64,000 bases of DNA from Antedon mediterranea (lineage: Eukaryota > Echinodermata > Crinoidea > Comatulida > Antedonidae): positions 26,142,412 to 26,206,411 of the forward strand of contig NC_092675.1 of the NCBI RefSeq assembly GCF_964355755.1. Reading direction: 5' to 3'. Position numbers and translations under genes: made by a program. Positions 12,701 to 20,056 of the stretch are shown piece by piece. How positions within the stretch are numbered: the first letter of the stretch is position 1; each line of letters begins with the position of its first letter. Below the pieces are notes generated by a model. The model did not search any database and was not told where the DNA came from. It was given only the letters and a program-made list of their open reading frames with translations.

Positions 12701-14552
12701 TGAAATAATATAAAGTTAAAATGTTTCTTGATGTCCTTCTGCACTGCAATCCGCTCCCCGATCAATTATTTCTTTCTCCTTTTCCACGTACCATAATATC
12801 AGTATCAATAAAGTCAGTCTTCGATACTTTCAACAATTCTTTAAAAGCAATTAATTCTGCTATTTCCAACAGTTATTATTCGATTTATTAACTTCATGTA
12901 TCTCACTTTATTTCATTTCTGCTCCAGCTCTAGATCACCATAATTATTTCCAACTCACAATTTATTAACTTCATGTATATCACCTTATTTCATTTCTGCT
13001 TCAGCTCTATATCACCATAATTATTTCCAACTCACAATTTACTAACTTCATGTATATCACCTTATTTCCTTTCCGCTTCAGCTCTATATCACCATAATTC
13101 TTTCCAACCCACAATTTATTAACTTCATATATATCACTTTACTTCCTTTCTGCTTCAACATAACATAACCCTCCTTCTCTGTCTCCTCTCAATTTTCATC
13201 TCCCTCTCAACATTCCCTCAATTGCACACATACCACAACCTTATCCTTCTCAACCAATCAGCAACTCACACACCAAGTCAACTCTTACACCTCTCCCCCA
13301 ATCAGCAACCTCCACACACTCCTTCTCTGCACACAAACCTTCTGCTCCACTGGCTTAAACAATAGTTTCCTAAAACAAAAGAAAGGTTCAAATAATGAAA
13401 ACAAAAGGAAAAGTAAGCATGACTTGCAAAATAAATACAAAACTTATGTCACTTGTGACAGTCGGTCTGTCGGTCCGGTATCACTATGCGTTTTATCGCT
13501 TTTCTGTACTTTTTTAACTGTTTTGATGTACAGAAAAGTTTTAAAGTACATTAATTTTTGAAAGTTCATTTTTTTTCTGAGAGCACGCGACTTATGACTG
13601 TTGGCCTTGTTCAGATTAAAAGCCATTAGGCATGATCTATCTTGTTTTTTTTTTTAAAGTAAACAAAGACTTCAGAAGAAAGAGAGTAAACCTGATGCTG
13701 CAGCAAATGATCCACAAGTCTACTATAACACTGCAAGTAACAATTACAATCATTTTGTACCAGGGTATTTTTTTCTTCTTATTCATTTCTAATATTTGAT
13801 TTAATCATAATAATATTATCAGAAAAGTTTAATGACCTGAAAACTCGGCAATTTATTTCTGGCTGTTTTAATTTATTGTTTTAATTTAGCTTTTCCCATT
13901 ATGTGTATCTCCATTGGGATCCAGCGACTGATACCAACAGTATTGTAAATATTCCGATTGATGTGTAATTGTTATATTCAACAAAAACCTAAGTTAAGAG
14001 CTCGGAAACCAAACAAAATTCCTACTTGTTTCCCCATCTTTGTACATTTATTTTCGGTCATTGTGGAAGTATCAATATATCGATTTTTCTGAAGAGCAAT
14101 AATATCAATCAATTAAATAATAGGTTATGTACAGAACATCATCAAAAGTTATGGAAAAGGGAAACCTTTAGTCTGTAGAGCTTAGCAAACAAACATTCAG
14201 ACGATAACTTGAAAATTGTAGAAGTTATTGTGCGAACAAATACACATATATAATCCTAAAAACAGTTATAACAGCTATTTCAATTTCAATAACTACCCAA
14301 GAGCAAGGCCGATAGCATTTTATGTCAAAATAAATGTGAAGATGAAAGACAGCCGGCCAAAGATTTCAAGTTAATGAGGTTTACATCTTTGATGATAATA
14401 CTTTTTTCAATACATTTCTTAATTCAAGAAAAAATCAAGACAGAGTTTATGAAGTTACTGATGATGATTATGCTACGGTAACTGGTGGTCCTTGTTACAG
14501 TAACACAGCACAGACACCAGAAGTGAGAGAAGACCAACCAATAAGAAAGTAG
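1..14552 (+). CDS. Gene 0: 3' end of a Tie-like, kinase-less receptor gene
   Basis: Only the last three coding exons lie in the window: 245-341 (membrane segment), 13660-13764 and 14429-14552 (cytoplasmic tail). They join in phase (2 nt completing a codon, then 108 codons including the TAG at 14550-14552). The membrane exon is nearly identical to that of gene A (32740-32836); the first tail exon matches that of gene B (59265-59363), both opening with K-Q-R and sharing an N-x-A-S-N stretch. The tail has Y-Y-N, Y-S-N and Y-A-T-V motifs and no kinase domain, so signalling, if any, would go through SH2-type adaptors (inference). The intron between membrane and tail exons is 13.3 kb and filled with transposons. 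AATAAA at 14819-14824 and 14890-14895 are possible polyadenylation signals. The ectodomain lies to the left of the window. It is not certain that so long an intron is still spliced; the exons themselves are undamaged. Confidence 0.72.
245..341 (+). CDS. Gene 0 transmembrane exon
   Basis: The acceptor is ttttaag at 238-244 and the donor is gtaagt at 342. Phase 1 entry and phase 2 exit match the gene A and gene B membrane exons. It encodes a short Cys/Asn/Ser-rich juxtamembrane piece, then a Gly/Ala/Ile-rich helix of about 23 residues (S-I-I-G-G-A-V-A-G-G onwards). Confidence 0.75.
1136..2779 (+). CDS. Retrotransposon Gag-protease polyprotein
   Basis: 547 residues. The N-terminal third is charged, with a Glu/Lys-rich predicted coiled coil at about residues 60-115. 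A capsid-like helical region follows (residues 120-285), then an Arg/Gly-rich stretch and one CCHC zinc knuckle (C-F-N-C-x4-H-x4-C, from about residue 362) that would bind element RNA. The C-terminal part is a retropepsin-like aspartic protease with active site D-S-G at about residue 437 and the later L-L-G-H-D motif. ATG at 1136 is the first good start. The frame ends in TAG at 2777-2779 but stays open in the same frame afterwards into integrase, so the UAG may be read through or may be a single disabling mutation. Confidence 0.85.
   Translation: MTTLRSGKNIDKTMSDKDTREDMVDQEEVDQVNEIYDKMARDIDLPEIPGGMPKDMMLEYFRMKFEAENKKLEYQQDQLRLEADIEQKKADIELRKIESQERVKMMELENRSSYSNARNIVDEMKVKVPTLKESDDIDIYFRTFEHLAETTGWDKNTWSARLAPELSGKAMTAYASLTVKECVDYDTLKKAILEKYDVSAETYRFKFRNSNRVKDMSIREWLNELSHYLKCWMKCANVKEDDAAGIIEMIIMEQALDKMPEDLRLYLRDKQVNKSYDMAMIADDYIANRGGLGYWNAVNSENKPTYYKGQENSKHKNSTTQNNPGARQQGYNRYRGRGGKFHNYGRNFQQREPSNEWINGLCFNCKEKGHKIGDCPKMVAKGKTSDTKKGPNVKDGLRCEGLKSDRPQVVIDSVENKMEKCTIPGKLEGQDITMLIDSGCTQSAVKESLVPNKCYLPGKWVTLRGIGGDITVPLAEVAIESKIVTGKVIVAVIEGLQRDMLLGHDLDQNCGETMAKEMFVLTREQARMENDVRIQDEMILLGKDSNF
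2780..4228 (+). CDS. Retrotransposon integrase (upstream of RT)
   Basis: This frame continues directly from gag-protease after the UAG. It holds an HHCC zinc domain (His at about 128 and 135, Cys at about 162 and 165, counted from 2816) and an RNase H-fold catalytic core with D-I-V-G-P-L, then D-Q-G-T-N-F, then Glu in N-G-L-V-E-R-F-H. The second Asp and the Glu are 35 residues apart, the canonical D-x35-E spacing. A GPY/F-like module (W-Q-G-P-F) begins near the end but is cut off: the last 22 codons run through a hairpin (4156-4192) into foreign sequence and stop. The rest of that module reappears after 5320. Catalytic residues are intact, but the protein is truncated in this copy. Confidence 0.85.
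   Translation, partial: PIEEPPKETNVQLLKTVVNDNKVNKTKCLDDMNGTEMNNLFDENEDKAKDKTVKHKTYEQQHKLNLTKQELIKLQTKDDSLKGVFDRVVPIEEIGQHRVCFFMRQGILMRNWSSIKDKNNQVEQIVLPTQCRQGVLHLGHNVPFAGHTGVEKTKSRVLNQFYWPGIFKDVVVYCKVCKECQKVDKGKSKRKHTLIPLPIISTPFKRIAIDIVGPLSRTSRNNKYMLTIIDYATRYPDAIPLPNVRAETVARALIEVFTRVGLPEEIVHDQGTNFMSSIMQSICSMLGINQLKTTVYHPQSNGLVERFHGTLKNMIRTLTVKQRKNWDNYIPPFLFAYREVPSKATGHSPFKLLYGREVRGPLSLLKSNWVEDEETSTDVIKYMLDIREKMEELMKDANVNKLEQQEIMSHNYNKNAIDREFVEGDKVLIFLPVGNSKLDSKWQGPFTVTKKVNDVNYEILDGTLASLAYHLGRVHRWFSNTQ
4160..5315. mobile_element. About 1.1 kb insertion splitting the integrase C-terminus
   Basis: Retroelement coding similarity stops at about 4160 and resumes at about 5320. The intervening DNA is non-coding and AT-rich, with a perfect 13 bp inverted repeat at its left edge (CTAGATGGTACGC / GCGTACCATCTAG, 4156-4192). 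A second hairpin lies near 5025-5050 (AAAATGCGA / TCGCATTTT), and there are short internal direct repeats. T-A-G-A-T occurs near both edges but I could not prove a target duplication. Family unknown. Confidence 0.55.
5320..6443 (+). CDS. Retrotransposon reverse transcriptase
   Basis: The frame begins with the tail of the integrase GPY/F module (G-G-R-R-K, H-V-N-M-L-K). A linker follows, then a full RT core: primer-grip and palm motifs (V-T-D-F-R-S-L-N; L-D-L-T-K-G-F-Y-Q), L-P-F-G-M-Q-N, and the catalytic Y-I-D-D box encoded near 6125. The connection motif F-L-G-L-T-G-Y-Y-R-K-F comes next. It would copy element RNA into DNA. The catalytic aspartates are present. There is no start codon of its own: in a working copy it would be part of one Pol polyprotein. 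It ends at TAA 6441-6443 just before RNase H, where the frame shifts. Confidence 0.85.
6436..6912 (+). pseudogene. Retrotransposon RNase H, frame-broken
   Basis: The first part (6436-6720) has T-D-A-S-N-Y-G and V-Y-L-S-R-K-L, the start of a Ty3/gypsy RNase H. At about 6685 the frame shifts; the continuation reads L-K-Y-Y-L-Y-G and T-D-H-Q-A, then a TAG at 6776, and ends at A-D-G-L-S-R-A with TAA at 6910-6912. That ending is typical of the RNase H C-terminus in this superfamily. At least two lesions make it non-functional. Confidence 0.8.
7016..7445 (+). repeat. 3' LTR of the Gmr1-like element
   Basis: It begins TGTCATATT right after a polypurine tract (AAAAAGGGGAA, 7005-7015) and probably ends CTACA at 7445. 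It has a TATAAAAG box at 7156-7163 and AATAAA at 7321-7326. A direct duplication of about 30 bp (agagagaataagatcagagt, twice between 7186 and 7245) lies in the transcribed part. The right end is uncertain because the next element starts immediately. Confidence 0.65.
7900..8230 (-). pseudogene. Inverted second copy of the CXC ORF 3' part
   Basis: Minus-strand reading gives the same D-A-V-H-Q-H-I, L-P-S-P-T-D-F-G-W-E-L and C-G-C-K-T-R-C peptides as the plus strand at 8590-8890. It shows a few substitutions and is truncated in the CXC block. It forms the inner part of the left arm of the foldback element. Confidence 0.65.
8230..8906 (+). pseudogene. Transposon ORF fragment with Tesmin/TSO1-like CXC domain
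   Basis: In changing frames the strand encodes F-H-T-I-S-G-C-D-T-T-S (about 8285-8320). Then comes S-G-H-S-K-A-S-A-W, followed by a stretch with L-P-P-T-S-D-A-V-H-Q-H-I-K-R and H-F-Q-A-L-V-W-K. The Cys-rich block C-G-C-K-T-R-C, C-R-C-K-K-S-K-L-P-C, C-R-C-N-N ends at TGA 8904-8906. The Cys spacing is that of CXC (CRC) DNA-binding domains. The G-C-D-T-T-S plus CXC combination is one I associate with a repetitive invertebrate protein family whose enzymatic function I do not know. It is broken by stops, frame changes and a 55 bp insertion at 8323. Confidence 0.6.
8323..8377. mobile_element. 55 bp hAT-like micro-element in the CXC ORF
   Basis: Perfect 19 bp inverted repeats CAGGGAAGAGTTAAATTAC (8323-8341) and its complement (8359-8377) flank a 17 nt spacer. 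It is bounded by a perfect 8 bp direct repeat CTCATATC (8315-8322 and 8378-8385). CAGGG termini and 8 bp duplications are hallmarks of hAT transposons. The coding similarity of the host ORF continues on both sides once this segment is skipped. Confidence 0.85.
9134..9660. repeat. Diverged tandem units before the LINE
   Basis: Three or so degenerate units of about 130-170 bp share caaaggtcaa(t/a), a c(g/a)gaccatttttt(g)-like word, g-t-c-a-t-t-a plus a run of A, and a closing attca/accac. Likely part of an old repeat or the 5' flank of the LINE; no gene is evident. Confidence 0.35.
9740..10541 (+). mobile_element. 5'-truncated LINE (non-LTR retrotransposon) 3' end
   Basis: An open frame to TAA at 10258-10260 encodes Y-N-T-L-I-Q-P-H-L-L-Y-C-N-I-I-W and later S-R-P-R-I-W-N-D-L. 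These are typical of the C-terminal end of CR1/L2-like LINE reverse transcriptases, with the catalytic core missing. A 3' UTR follows with a hairpin around 10380-10430 (GGGGTCTT...AAGACCCC). AATAAATAAA and a short tail of AACTTG repeats (10521-10541) come last, again typical of this group. Inside the gene 0 intron, same strand. Confidence 0.75.
10542..12001. other. Gene 0 intron, no recognised content
   Basis: Apart from the palindrome at 10681 and a short (gt)n tract near 11455-11468, I see no coding, RNA or repeat signal. The part near 11600-11770 is richer in CpG (TCGAGATCGACTAG and similar words). Confidence 0.5.
10681..10724. repeat. 44 bp near-perfect palindrome
   Basis: ATGGAGGAAATATA ... 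TATATTTCCTCCAT with a TA-rich centre containing CAGATATATATCTG. The arms differ only by a 2 nt offset. No clean flanking duplication was found, unlike the other short palindromes here. Confidence 0.7.
12002..12168. repeat. Tandem host repeat, target of the solo LTR
   Basis: The unit GACGCGACTCTATAGTTCAC + TATGTCGGTCGG occurs twice here, followed by a block starting GTCGGTCTGTCGGTCCGG. The second unit is completed at 13461-13550 on the far side of the LTR, with nearly identical sequence. This shows the LTR split a pre-existing duplication. Confidence 0.8.
12169..13460. mobile_element. Solo LTR with 5 bp target duplication
   Basis: It starts TGTCACA, ends TGTGACA (TG...CA with a short inverted repeat), and is flanked by a perfect 5 bp repeat GTCGG (12164-12168 and 13461-13465). 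No gag or pol lies inside, so this is the remnant left by recombination between two LTRs. It contains about four copies of a 77 bp unit (12880-13160) with TTTATTAACTTCATGTATAT and CAGCTCTATATCACCATAAT. Confidence 0.8.
12880..13160. repeat. 77 bp minisatellite within the solo LTR
   Basis: Four tandem units marked by AACTTCATGTATATCACC, TTCTGCTTCAGCTCTATATC and ATAATTATTTCCAACTCAC, with several substitutions in the outer units. Confidence 0.75.
13660..13764 (+). CDS. Gene 0 cytoplasmic tail exon 1
   Basis: The acceptor is a long T tract ending ttttaaag and the donor is gtattt at 13765; both junctions are phase 2. It encodes 35 residues opening K-Q-R and followed by Lys, i.e. a basic stop-transfer region. 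V-Y-Y-N-T-A-S-N-N-Y-N follows, aligned with Y-V-Y-M-N-N-A-S-N in gene B. The match to a paralogue 45 kb away is what identifies this exon inside an intron full of repeats. Confidence 0.75.
14429..14552 (+). CDS. Gene 0 last exon, tyrosine motifs and stop
   Basis: The acceptor at 14427-14428 is preceded by a pyrimidine-rich tract. Phase 2 entry gives R-V-Y-E-V, D-D-D-Y-A-T-V and C-Y-S-N, ending in TAG at 14550. It aligns with the V-Y-x-x-Y-A core of the gene A (33448) and gene B (59814) exons. Unlike those two it carries the stop itself. The reading frame is also open further upstream to about 14350, so a larger exon is possible. Confidence 0.65.
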
Positions 14553-15191
14553 AGACTTTACCAAAAGAGGAATTCTTTGATACATTTTTAGAATGATTAT
14601 CTTATCTCCATTGAGAGATTATTATCATTATCATATTTTTAAAATATATAAAAAATTAGGCCTATATTATGTTGATTTTGTGATTATTATTTTATAGTAT
14701 TATAAACGTAGTATAAGGTTTGGAGAAAAAGGCCAACAATCCCACATTTCTATTCTAAAAGAACCGTTGTTATTAGCCTACAATTCAGACATTGGGTATT
14801 TTAATACAATTTGTAGTTAATAAAAAAAAAATGTATTAGGCCTACTTACTGGATTATATCGGTACTAACTTCAATTTCGATTTTCAGAAAAATAAACATT
14901 CGATAGCAACTGAGCTGTATTTAAAATAGATTTCTCTAGTCTGGTTTAACTCATATCTTTATATTATTCATCGGTGATGAACTTATAATTAATTAGTTGC
15001 ATTGTAAATAATTAGGCCTGGCTTCTAAAGCTAGAATTCTAGACAACTACAAAATAACCTATTCGAAGTCTGATTTAATTAATCTTCGTTTTTCAGGCTT
15101 TTGGGGGACAATACATCTTTAATAGTTAGAACTATGGTTTTAATTTGTCTAGAAAATGAAAAACAAAATTCTGAGTCAGTAGTGTTAAGAT
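14553..15191. other. Gene 0 3' flank
   Basis: Candidate 3' UTR with AATAAA at 14819 and 14890. A segment at 15055-15125 (ttaattaatcttc...gggggacaatacatcttt) recurs at 23160-23220 in a gene A intron, so it is a dispersed repeat. No other gene is seen. Confidence 0.5.
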
Positions 15192-15201
15192 GCTTTCATT
15201 C

Positions 15202-16280
15202 GGGTGTCACGAAACCTAAGACTACGAAAGCTAAGACCCCCTAAGACCTAAGATCACGAAAGCAAGACCCAAGACCTAAGATTACAAATATTTATCTTTC
15301 GCACCTGCCTTGTATTTTAACTCCCAACATTTATTCTGAATACCACACCTTAGAATTGGCACTTTCATGAAAAAGAATCACATAAAAAGTAACAAATACA
15401 TTTTTAAATTGATGATTTTACAGACGTTTTCTCGCACACAAAATGACTAGCCTACAGCACACAAGAAGTAGGCCTACCCCTCATGTTCAATGTTTTTGTT
15501 TCTATGGAACGTCAAAAGAGCAAAAATTATATAGAGGGCTGAAAACTCTGTGGAGTCCATCTACAGTGTGGATGGAACAATGTAAAATTAAAATTGTAAT
15601 GATAATAGTATAATCATGCAAGTACGAAGAAATAAATACTGGCAAATCAATTTTAACTTAAAAATTATGATAAGTTTTTTTGTTTCGTTTTCTTTCTGTT
15701 TTTATACTTGTACTATTATTGTTGCTCTTTTGGCGCTCCATAGAAACAAAAACATTGAGCATGGGGAGCTCGAGGAGTTACATTACAGTATACAAAGAAA
15801 CACGTCTGTAAAATCAGGATGGGAAAGGATTTATTTATTTGTTATTATGTGTTTCTCCTTCTGAAAGTACTTATAAGTCCTAATTTTAAAGTGTGGTATT
15901 CAGGATAAAGTTAGTCAACAAATTTGGAGTCAAAATACAAGAAAGGCAGGTGCGTAAGAAAAACATCCTCTGAACCAACACATTGGAGTAAATATATACC
16001 AACAAACAACCCGTCAAGTTTGTTTGTTGTAAAGAAAAAATATACATTTACTCAACGGGCGAAAATAATGTGAGTTTATCTATGTTTTGCGGTAGTATTA
16101 AATTATATTTATGGTAATAAATGAAACCTACTGTGTTTAAAATTATGTATGGATAAACAAGTATTGTTTTTAAGCTGTAGTATATCTTAGAATTTGTAAT
16201 CTTAGGTCTTGGGTCTTAACTTTCGTGATCTTAGGTCTTAGGGGGTCTTAGCTTTCGTGGTCTTAGGTTTCGTGACACCC
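15202..16280. mobile_element. Foldback (MULE-like) element with 10 bp target duplication
   Basis: The termini GGGTGTCACGAAACC and GGTTTCGTGACACCC are flanked by a perfect 10 bp repeat GCTTTCATTC (15192-15201, 16281-16290). The arms are almost the whole element: blocks such as ctttcgcacctgcct and gttcaatgtttttgtttcta reappear inverted at about 15930 and 15740. The arms carry repeated cctaagac/gaaag words. The right arm has about 230 bp of extra DNA (15965-16190). The duplication length suits Mutator-like or Foldback elements. It encodes nothing convincing; an 82-codon frame at 15616 runs across the loop and right arm. Confidence 0.8.
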
Positions 16281-16394
16281 GCTTTCATTCACATATAGGG
16301 CCTGGATTCATTATAAGTGAAAGGTCCTGTTCTAAGAAATAGATGATAACCAGAACTTAATTCCCAGACAACAACAAGTCCATCATTGCTTTAA

Positions 16395-17802
16395 AGTGGA
16401 GCTACACTCAGACTTTCTCAGCTTATATTATGTTTAAGTATGTTTAATTGAAAGTGATTACATAAAAAAAACAGGGAAAATACGGAAATATTTTCCAAAA
16501 ACTCATTTCTAAAAAATCGGTCAGAAAATAGTGTTTTTTAATACATTACACTTTTTCAGTAACTTAGGGGTTATTAGTTTACAATACGTCGCGAAACGCG
16601 TTACACTTAGCAACTGACGCGTTTTAGTCGCCGGTGAACGCATGGGTGAAATGTCTCCCCTTTGGTAAATTATGTGTCGAAAAATGGGGAATAAATTTTA
16701 TACGATTTGTTTAGGCCTAGGCCTAAGTAATATTTCCGATAAAAATGTCAGTATAATCAGGGAGCAACTCCCTGGTATAATTTACATGTATTGTAACCTC
16801 ATGATTTGCACTGTACAACAACAGCATAATAATCTTATCAGATTGTTTATTAACTTTAAGCTAGGCCTAGCTAAACTAAGCCGTCTGCTCAGCCTAGCTA
16901 GCCTTGAATTTTTTGTCTAGGCCTATATGCATTCATGGGTTTGAAAATTCTTGGTCGTTTCGCCCCATTTATCATTCCTGGGTTTTCTCGCACATTAGAA
17001 TTGTGAAACACAAAATCCTATACAGAACAAGAGTAGTAAAGCGATGTGGAAGCTTAGGCCTGACTGAAAAGCAACTATTCAGGCACCCTATCATGGCCCA
17101 TATGGGTAGGCCGAGGTTGGGTGACAGCAGAACAAACTTCACTGCTGAGTGTCAGCCTAGCAGCTGGAGCCCAAGCAGCATCGGTACATACCTACACTCT
17201 AGTAGGCCTAGGCCTAGCTTTATTGAATATATAGCCACATCTTTCTCAAATATCGTTAGATTTGACATTTTAGTATTAAGTCTCATAATCACATTATTAC
17301 ACTGTGAAACATGATAGGGTCACATTCAGAATGTTTTAATATACTTTTTGCCCGTCAAAAATAACATCGCGACAAAAATAACAGATCGCCAGCTGCAGTA
17401 GTGTGATTGTGAAAAATGTCACGTGATCATACTCCCTAGCAAAATAAAAAACCCAATTGGACCCGAACGGGGGAAAGTGTCTATTTACGCAAAATTGCGC
17501 AATGTATACGCGATAACTATACCAGAAATAGAAAGATCTGGAAAAATTACATAAAACTAAATTTAAAATTTTTTTTTTAGTGAAGAAATTAATTTTTTAG
17601 GATTATTCAAATATACCCCCCTTTTGCATGTAAAAGAATAGGAAATTACAAGGTATCCCCCCAAAACGCAAAAAGGCGTGATTTTCAAGAAACTCGTACT
17701 CATTGAAAAAAAATTCAAAAAAATATGAAGTATGGGGGATGATATTTTTAAATAATAGTTGAAATGTATGAAAAATAGTAATTTTCTGGGTGGAGCTCCA
17801 CT
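16395..17802 (+). mobile_element. TTAA-flanked non-autonomous element, copy 1 (Kolobok/piggyBac-like)
   Basis: It is flanked by TTAA (16391-16394, 17803-17806) with imperfect terminal inverted repeats AGTGGAGCTACACTCAGA / CTGGGTGGAGCTCCACT. TTAA targets are used by Kolobok and piggyBac transposons. A near-identical 1409 bp copy lies inverted at 45782-47190. A 136-codon frame (16904-17314) is present in both copies but shows no recognised domain, and the TAGGCCTA-rich sequence gives it its length. I treat it as non-coding. Confidence 0.8.
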
Positions 17803-18187
17803 TTAACATAACATTCTGCTATGAGAATCACTCTTCCATATTTATTCCTGTGTTGTGTAGGTGGTAGATGTAGATGTGCAACTTTTTATAGGTGTTATAA
17901 TAAAGTTGTTATAAGTTCTAGACAGAACATTTAATTGTATCTGCGTCAATACTTTTATCGATGTGGCTTACAATACTACAACATTAACAAGTAGCAATAC
18001 AAATGTCTATGCTCAGTAAAAAATCCACCTGCGTATATATTAGGACGGTAATTCAAATATTGATGCGCGCGCAGGTGGCGGTATCGTCGTTTGATGATGA
18101 GGAGGCCGAGGAGGAGGAGAAGGAATTCGAAGAAAAAGGCTCACCACCAACCGCGTGGCATGTAGAGCGCGCAACATGCAGCTCAAC

Positions 18188-18227
18188 CAAAGATTATATA
18201 TAGCGTAGCGGCGCTATACAATCTTTG
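18188..18227. mobile_element. 40 bp palindromic micro-insertion
   Basis: CAAAGATTATATATAGCG facing CGCTATACAATCTTTG, flanked by a perfect 7 bp direct repeat GCTCAAC (18181-18187, 18228-18234). The outer 8 bp of the arms are perfect; the inner part has a 2 bp length difference. Confidence 0.7.
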
Positions 18228-18339
18228 GCTCAACAAGTAGAAGTGGGCTTTTCGGGGGGAACATACAGCATCAACAAGCAATGCAAACCAGGCAACTGAT
18301 GCCTTGTTTGACAGGTGTCCGTTTTAGCCTAGTTCTATA

Positions 18340-18860
18340 CACTACAGCCTAGGGGAAATTATAATAATAATAATAAGAGAAAGAATGGACCTAATAAAGG
18401 TAATATTCCTAGGCTAGGCTAGGTACCCAGCCCAGGCTAGGCCTAGACTCTAGGCTAGCCTACTACGGCTATATGCTAGGCATAGGCCCTAGGCTAGTCC
18501 TAGCCTAGGGCAGGACTACTAGCCTAGCCCACTTTTCTTAGTAAGGCTAGGCCTAGTTAGAAAATCTATTGTAATCTATAAACTAGGCCTAGCCCTCTAG
18601 GCTAATACTAGCCTAGTATGAGTGACTAGGCCTAGGCCTAGGTAGTTAGGCATCAACTATAATAGGCCTACTTCTATCTAGGGGCTAGGTAGGCCCTAGC
18701 TAGGCTAGAGTCTCTGTAAGCATTTTTTTCTTCTAACTAAGCTCTTCTATTCTAGTTGTAGGTCTGACCTAGGCTAGAATATTAGAGTATCCTGTCCATA
18801 AAATTAATAATATTATCATATTATGCCTAAGGCCTAGGCCTCTAGATTTAGACAGTTGTT
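18340..18860. repeat. Dense TAGGCCTA / CTAGGCTAG cluster
   Basis: Overlapping copies of AGGCCTA, CTAGGCCTAG and CTAGGCTAG fill this stretch without a fixed period. The same word is scattered across the window in introns, transposons and flanks, but nowhere else as densely. Confidence 0.75.
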
Positions 18861-19244
18861 AATTAATTTTAATGATTTTATATGTTGTTTATAATAATAA
18901 TGCTCTGCTATCCACCACCACCTTTATAGACATATACAAATTACACAGTTGTCTGTAGCAAAAATATTTTTAACTACAGAGATAAACAAGATTTACAGTA
19001 AACAACAGTCAATTAGAGCTCACTCTTTTAATTTGTAATTAATAAATAAGGCTACTCTAGTAGTAGTAGTATAGACCTATCCTATTTGTTATACTTAGTT
19101 ATTAATATTATTAGGATGCCACTGCCAGCTAGGGAGTTGTTAAGACACATAGGTATGAGGTTACTATGATAAAGATCATAGCCAGTGATCGTACCCTTGC
19201 ACTTTGTATCAACAATTTACTATTAATGTCTTTGTATTTTTCAG

Positions 19245-19296
19245 AAAAATATTATTTCTATTCTAACTTTAGTTCAAATGCTTATTTCCTGTTCAG
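19245..19296 (+). CDS. Candidate first coding exon of gene A (degenerate)
   Basis: Between a strong acceptor (gtatttttcag) and GCAAGT lies a hydrophobic stretch ending V-Q-M-L-I-S-C-S-G. It aligns with the gene B and C signal peptides that end L-Q-G-A-V-S-C-L-G. However, there is no ATG at the aligned position, and the donor is GC rather than GT. Phase matches the next exon (one base, g). Either translation starts in another upstream exon, or this exon has decayed and gene A uses a different start. Confidence 0.4.
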
Positions 19297-19595
19297 GCAA
19301 GTTTTATAACTTTTTACAATTTAGTATGGAGAGCAAAATGTTGGATCTACTTGACCAATTGTTCAAAATAAGATGTTTTATATTTGTTCTATCTTTCATC
19401 AATACATTAAACAACGAAATCTACACAATATAGGCTATAATCAGAATTTAAAATCATCCAGGCATGACAAGAGTTAACTTGTGTTTATTTTTTACAGTTA
19501 ATATGAAAGTTGATTAGGTCGATTTAGTCTTAATTATTTGTAATGATGTGTCTAATTGAAATTAGCTGATAACATGCAATGAAAATATATGTATA

Positions 19596-20056
19596 ATAGG
19601 CTATGTGATTGGAAGATGATTATAGGCTTCTGTATGTGATTGAAAGATGATTATAGACTATATGATTGAAAGATGATTATATAGGCTATGTGATTGGAAG
19701 ATGACTATAGGCTATGTGATTGGAAGATGATTATAGGCTATGTGATTGAAAGATGATTATAGGCTATGTGATTGGAAGATGATTATATAGGCCATGTGAT
19801 TGGAAGATGATTATAGGCTATGTGATTGAAAGATGATTATAGGCTTCTGTATGTGATTGAAAGATGATTATAGACTATATGATTGAAAGATGATTATATA
19901 GGCTATGTGATTGGAAGATGATTATAGGCTATGTGATTGAAAGATGATTATAGGCTAGTGATTGGAAGATGATTATATAGGCTATGTGATTGGAAGATGA
20001 TTATAGGTTATGTGATTGAAAGATGATTATAGGCTATAATGATTGGAAAATGATTA
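19596..20056. repeat. 26 bp minisatellite
   Basis: About 18 copies of a unit close to TGATTGGAAGATGATTATAG + GCTATG, with G/A variants. A higher-order repeat of about 217 bp is marked by the variant word ggcttctgtatgtgatt at 19625 and 19842. It lies in the putative first intron of gene A. There are no spacers of constant length, so this is not CRISPR-like. Confidence 0.9.

Noticed and set aside
15616-15864. 82-codon hydrophobic frame
   Set aside because: It spans the loop and right arm of a foldback element; there is no homologue among the neighbours.
16001-16040. Inverted repeat CAACAAACAA / TTGTTTGTTG in the foldback right arm
   Set aside because: There is no flanking direct repeat, and the sequence is simple enough to arise by chance.
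16904-17314. 136-codon frame, conserved at 46269-46679 on the other strand
   Set aside because: Both lie inside copies of one non-autonomous TTAA element. The conservation is whole-element identity, and no domain or codon pattern supports a protein.
19596-20056. CRISPR-like spacing of a short repeat
   Set aside because: The units are contiguous and have no unique spacers; the genome is eukaryotic. It is a minisatellite.
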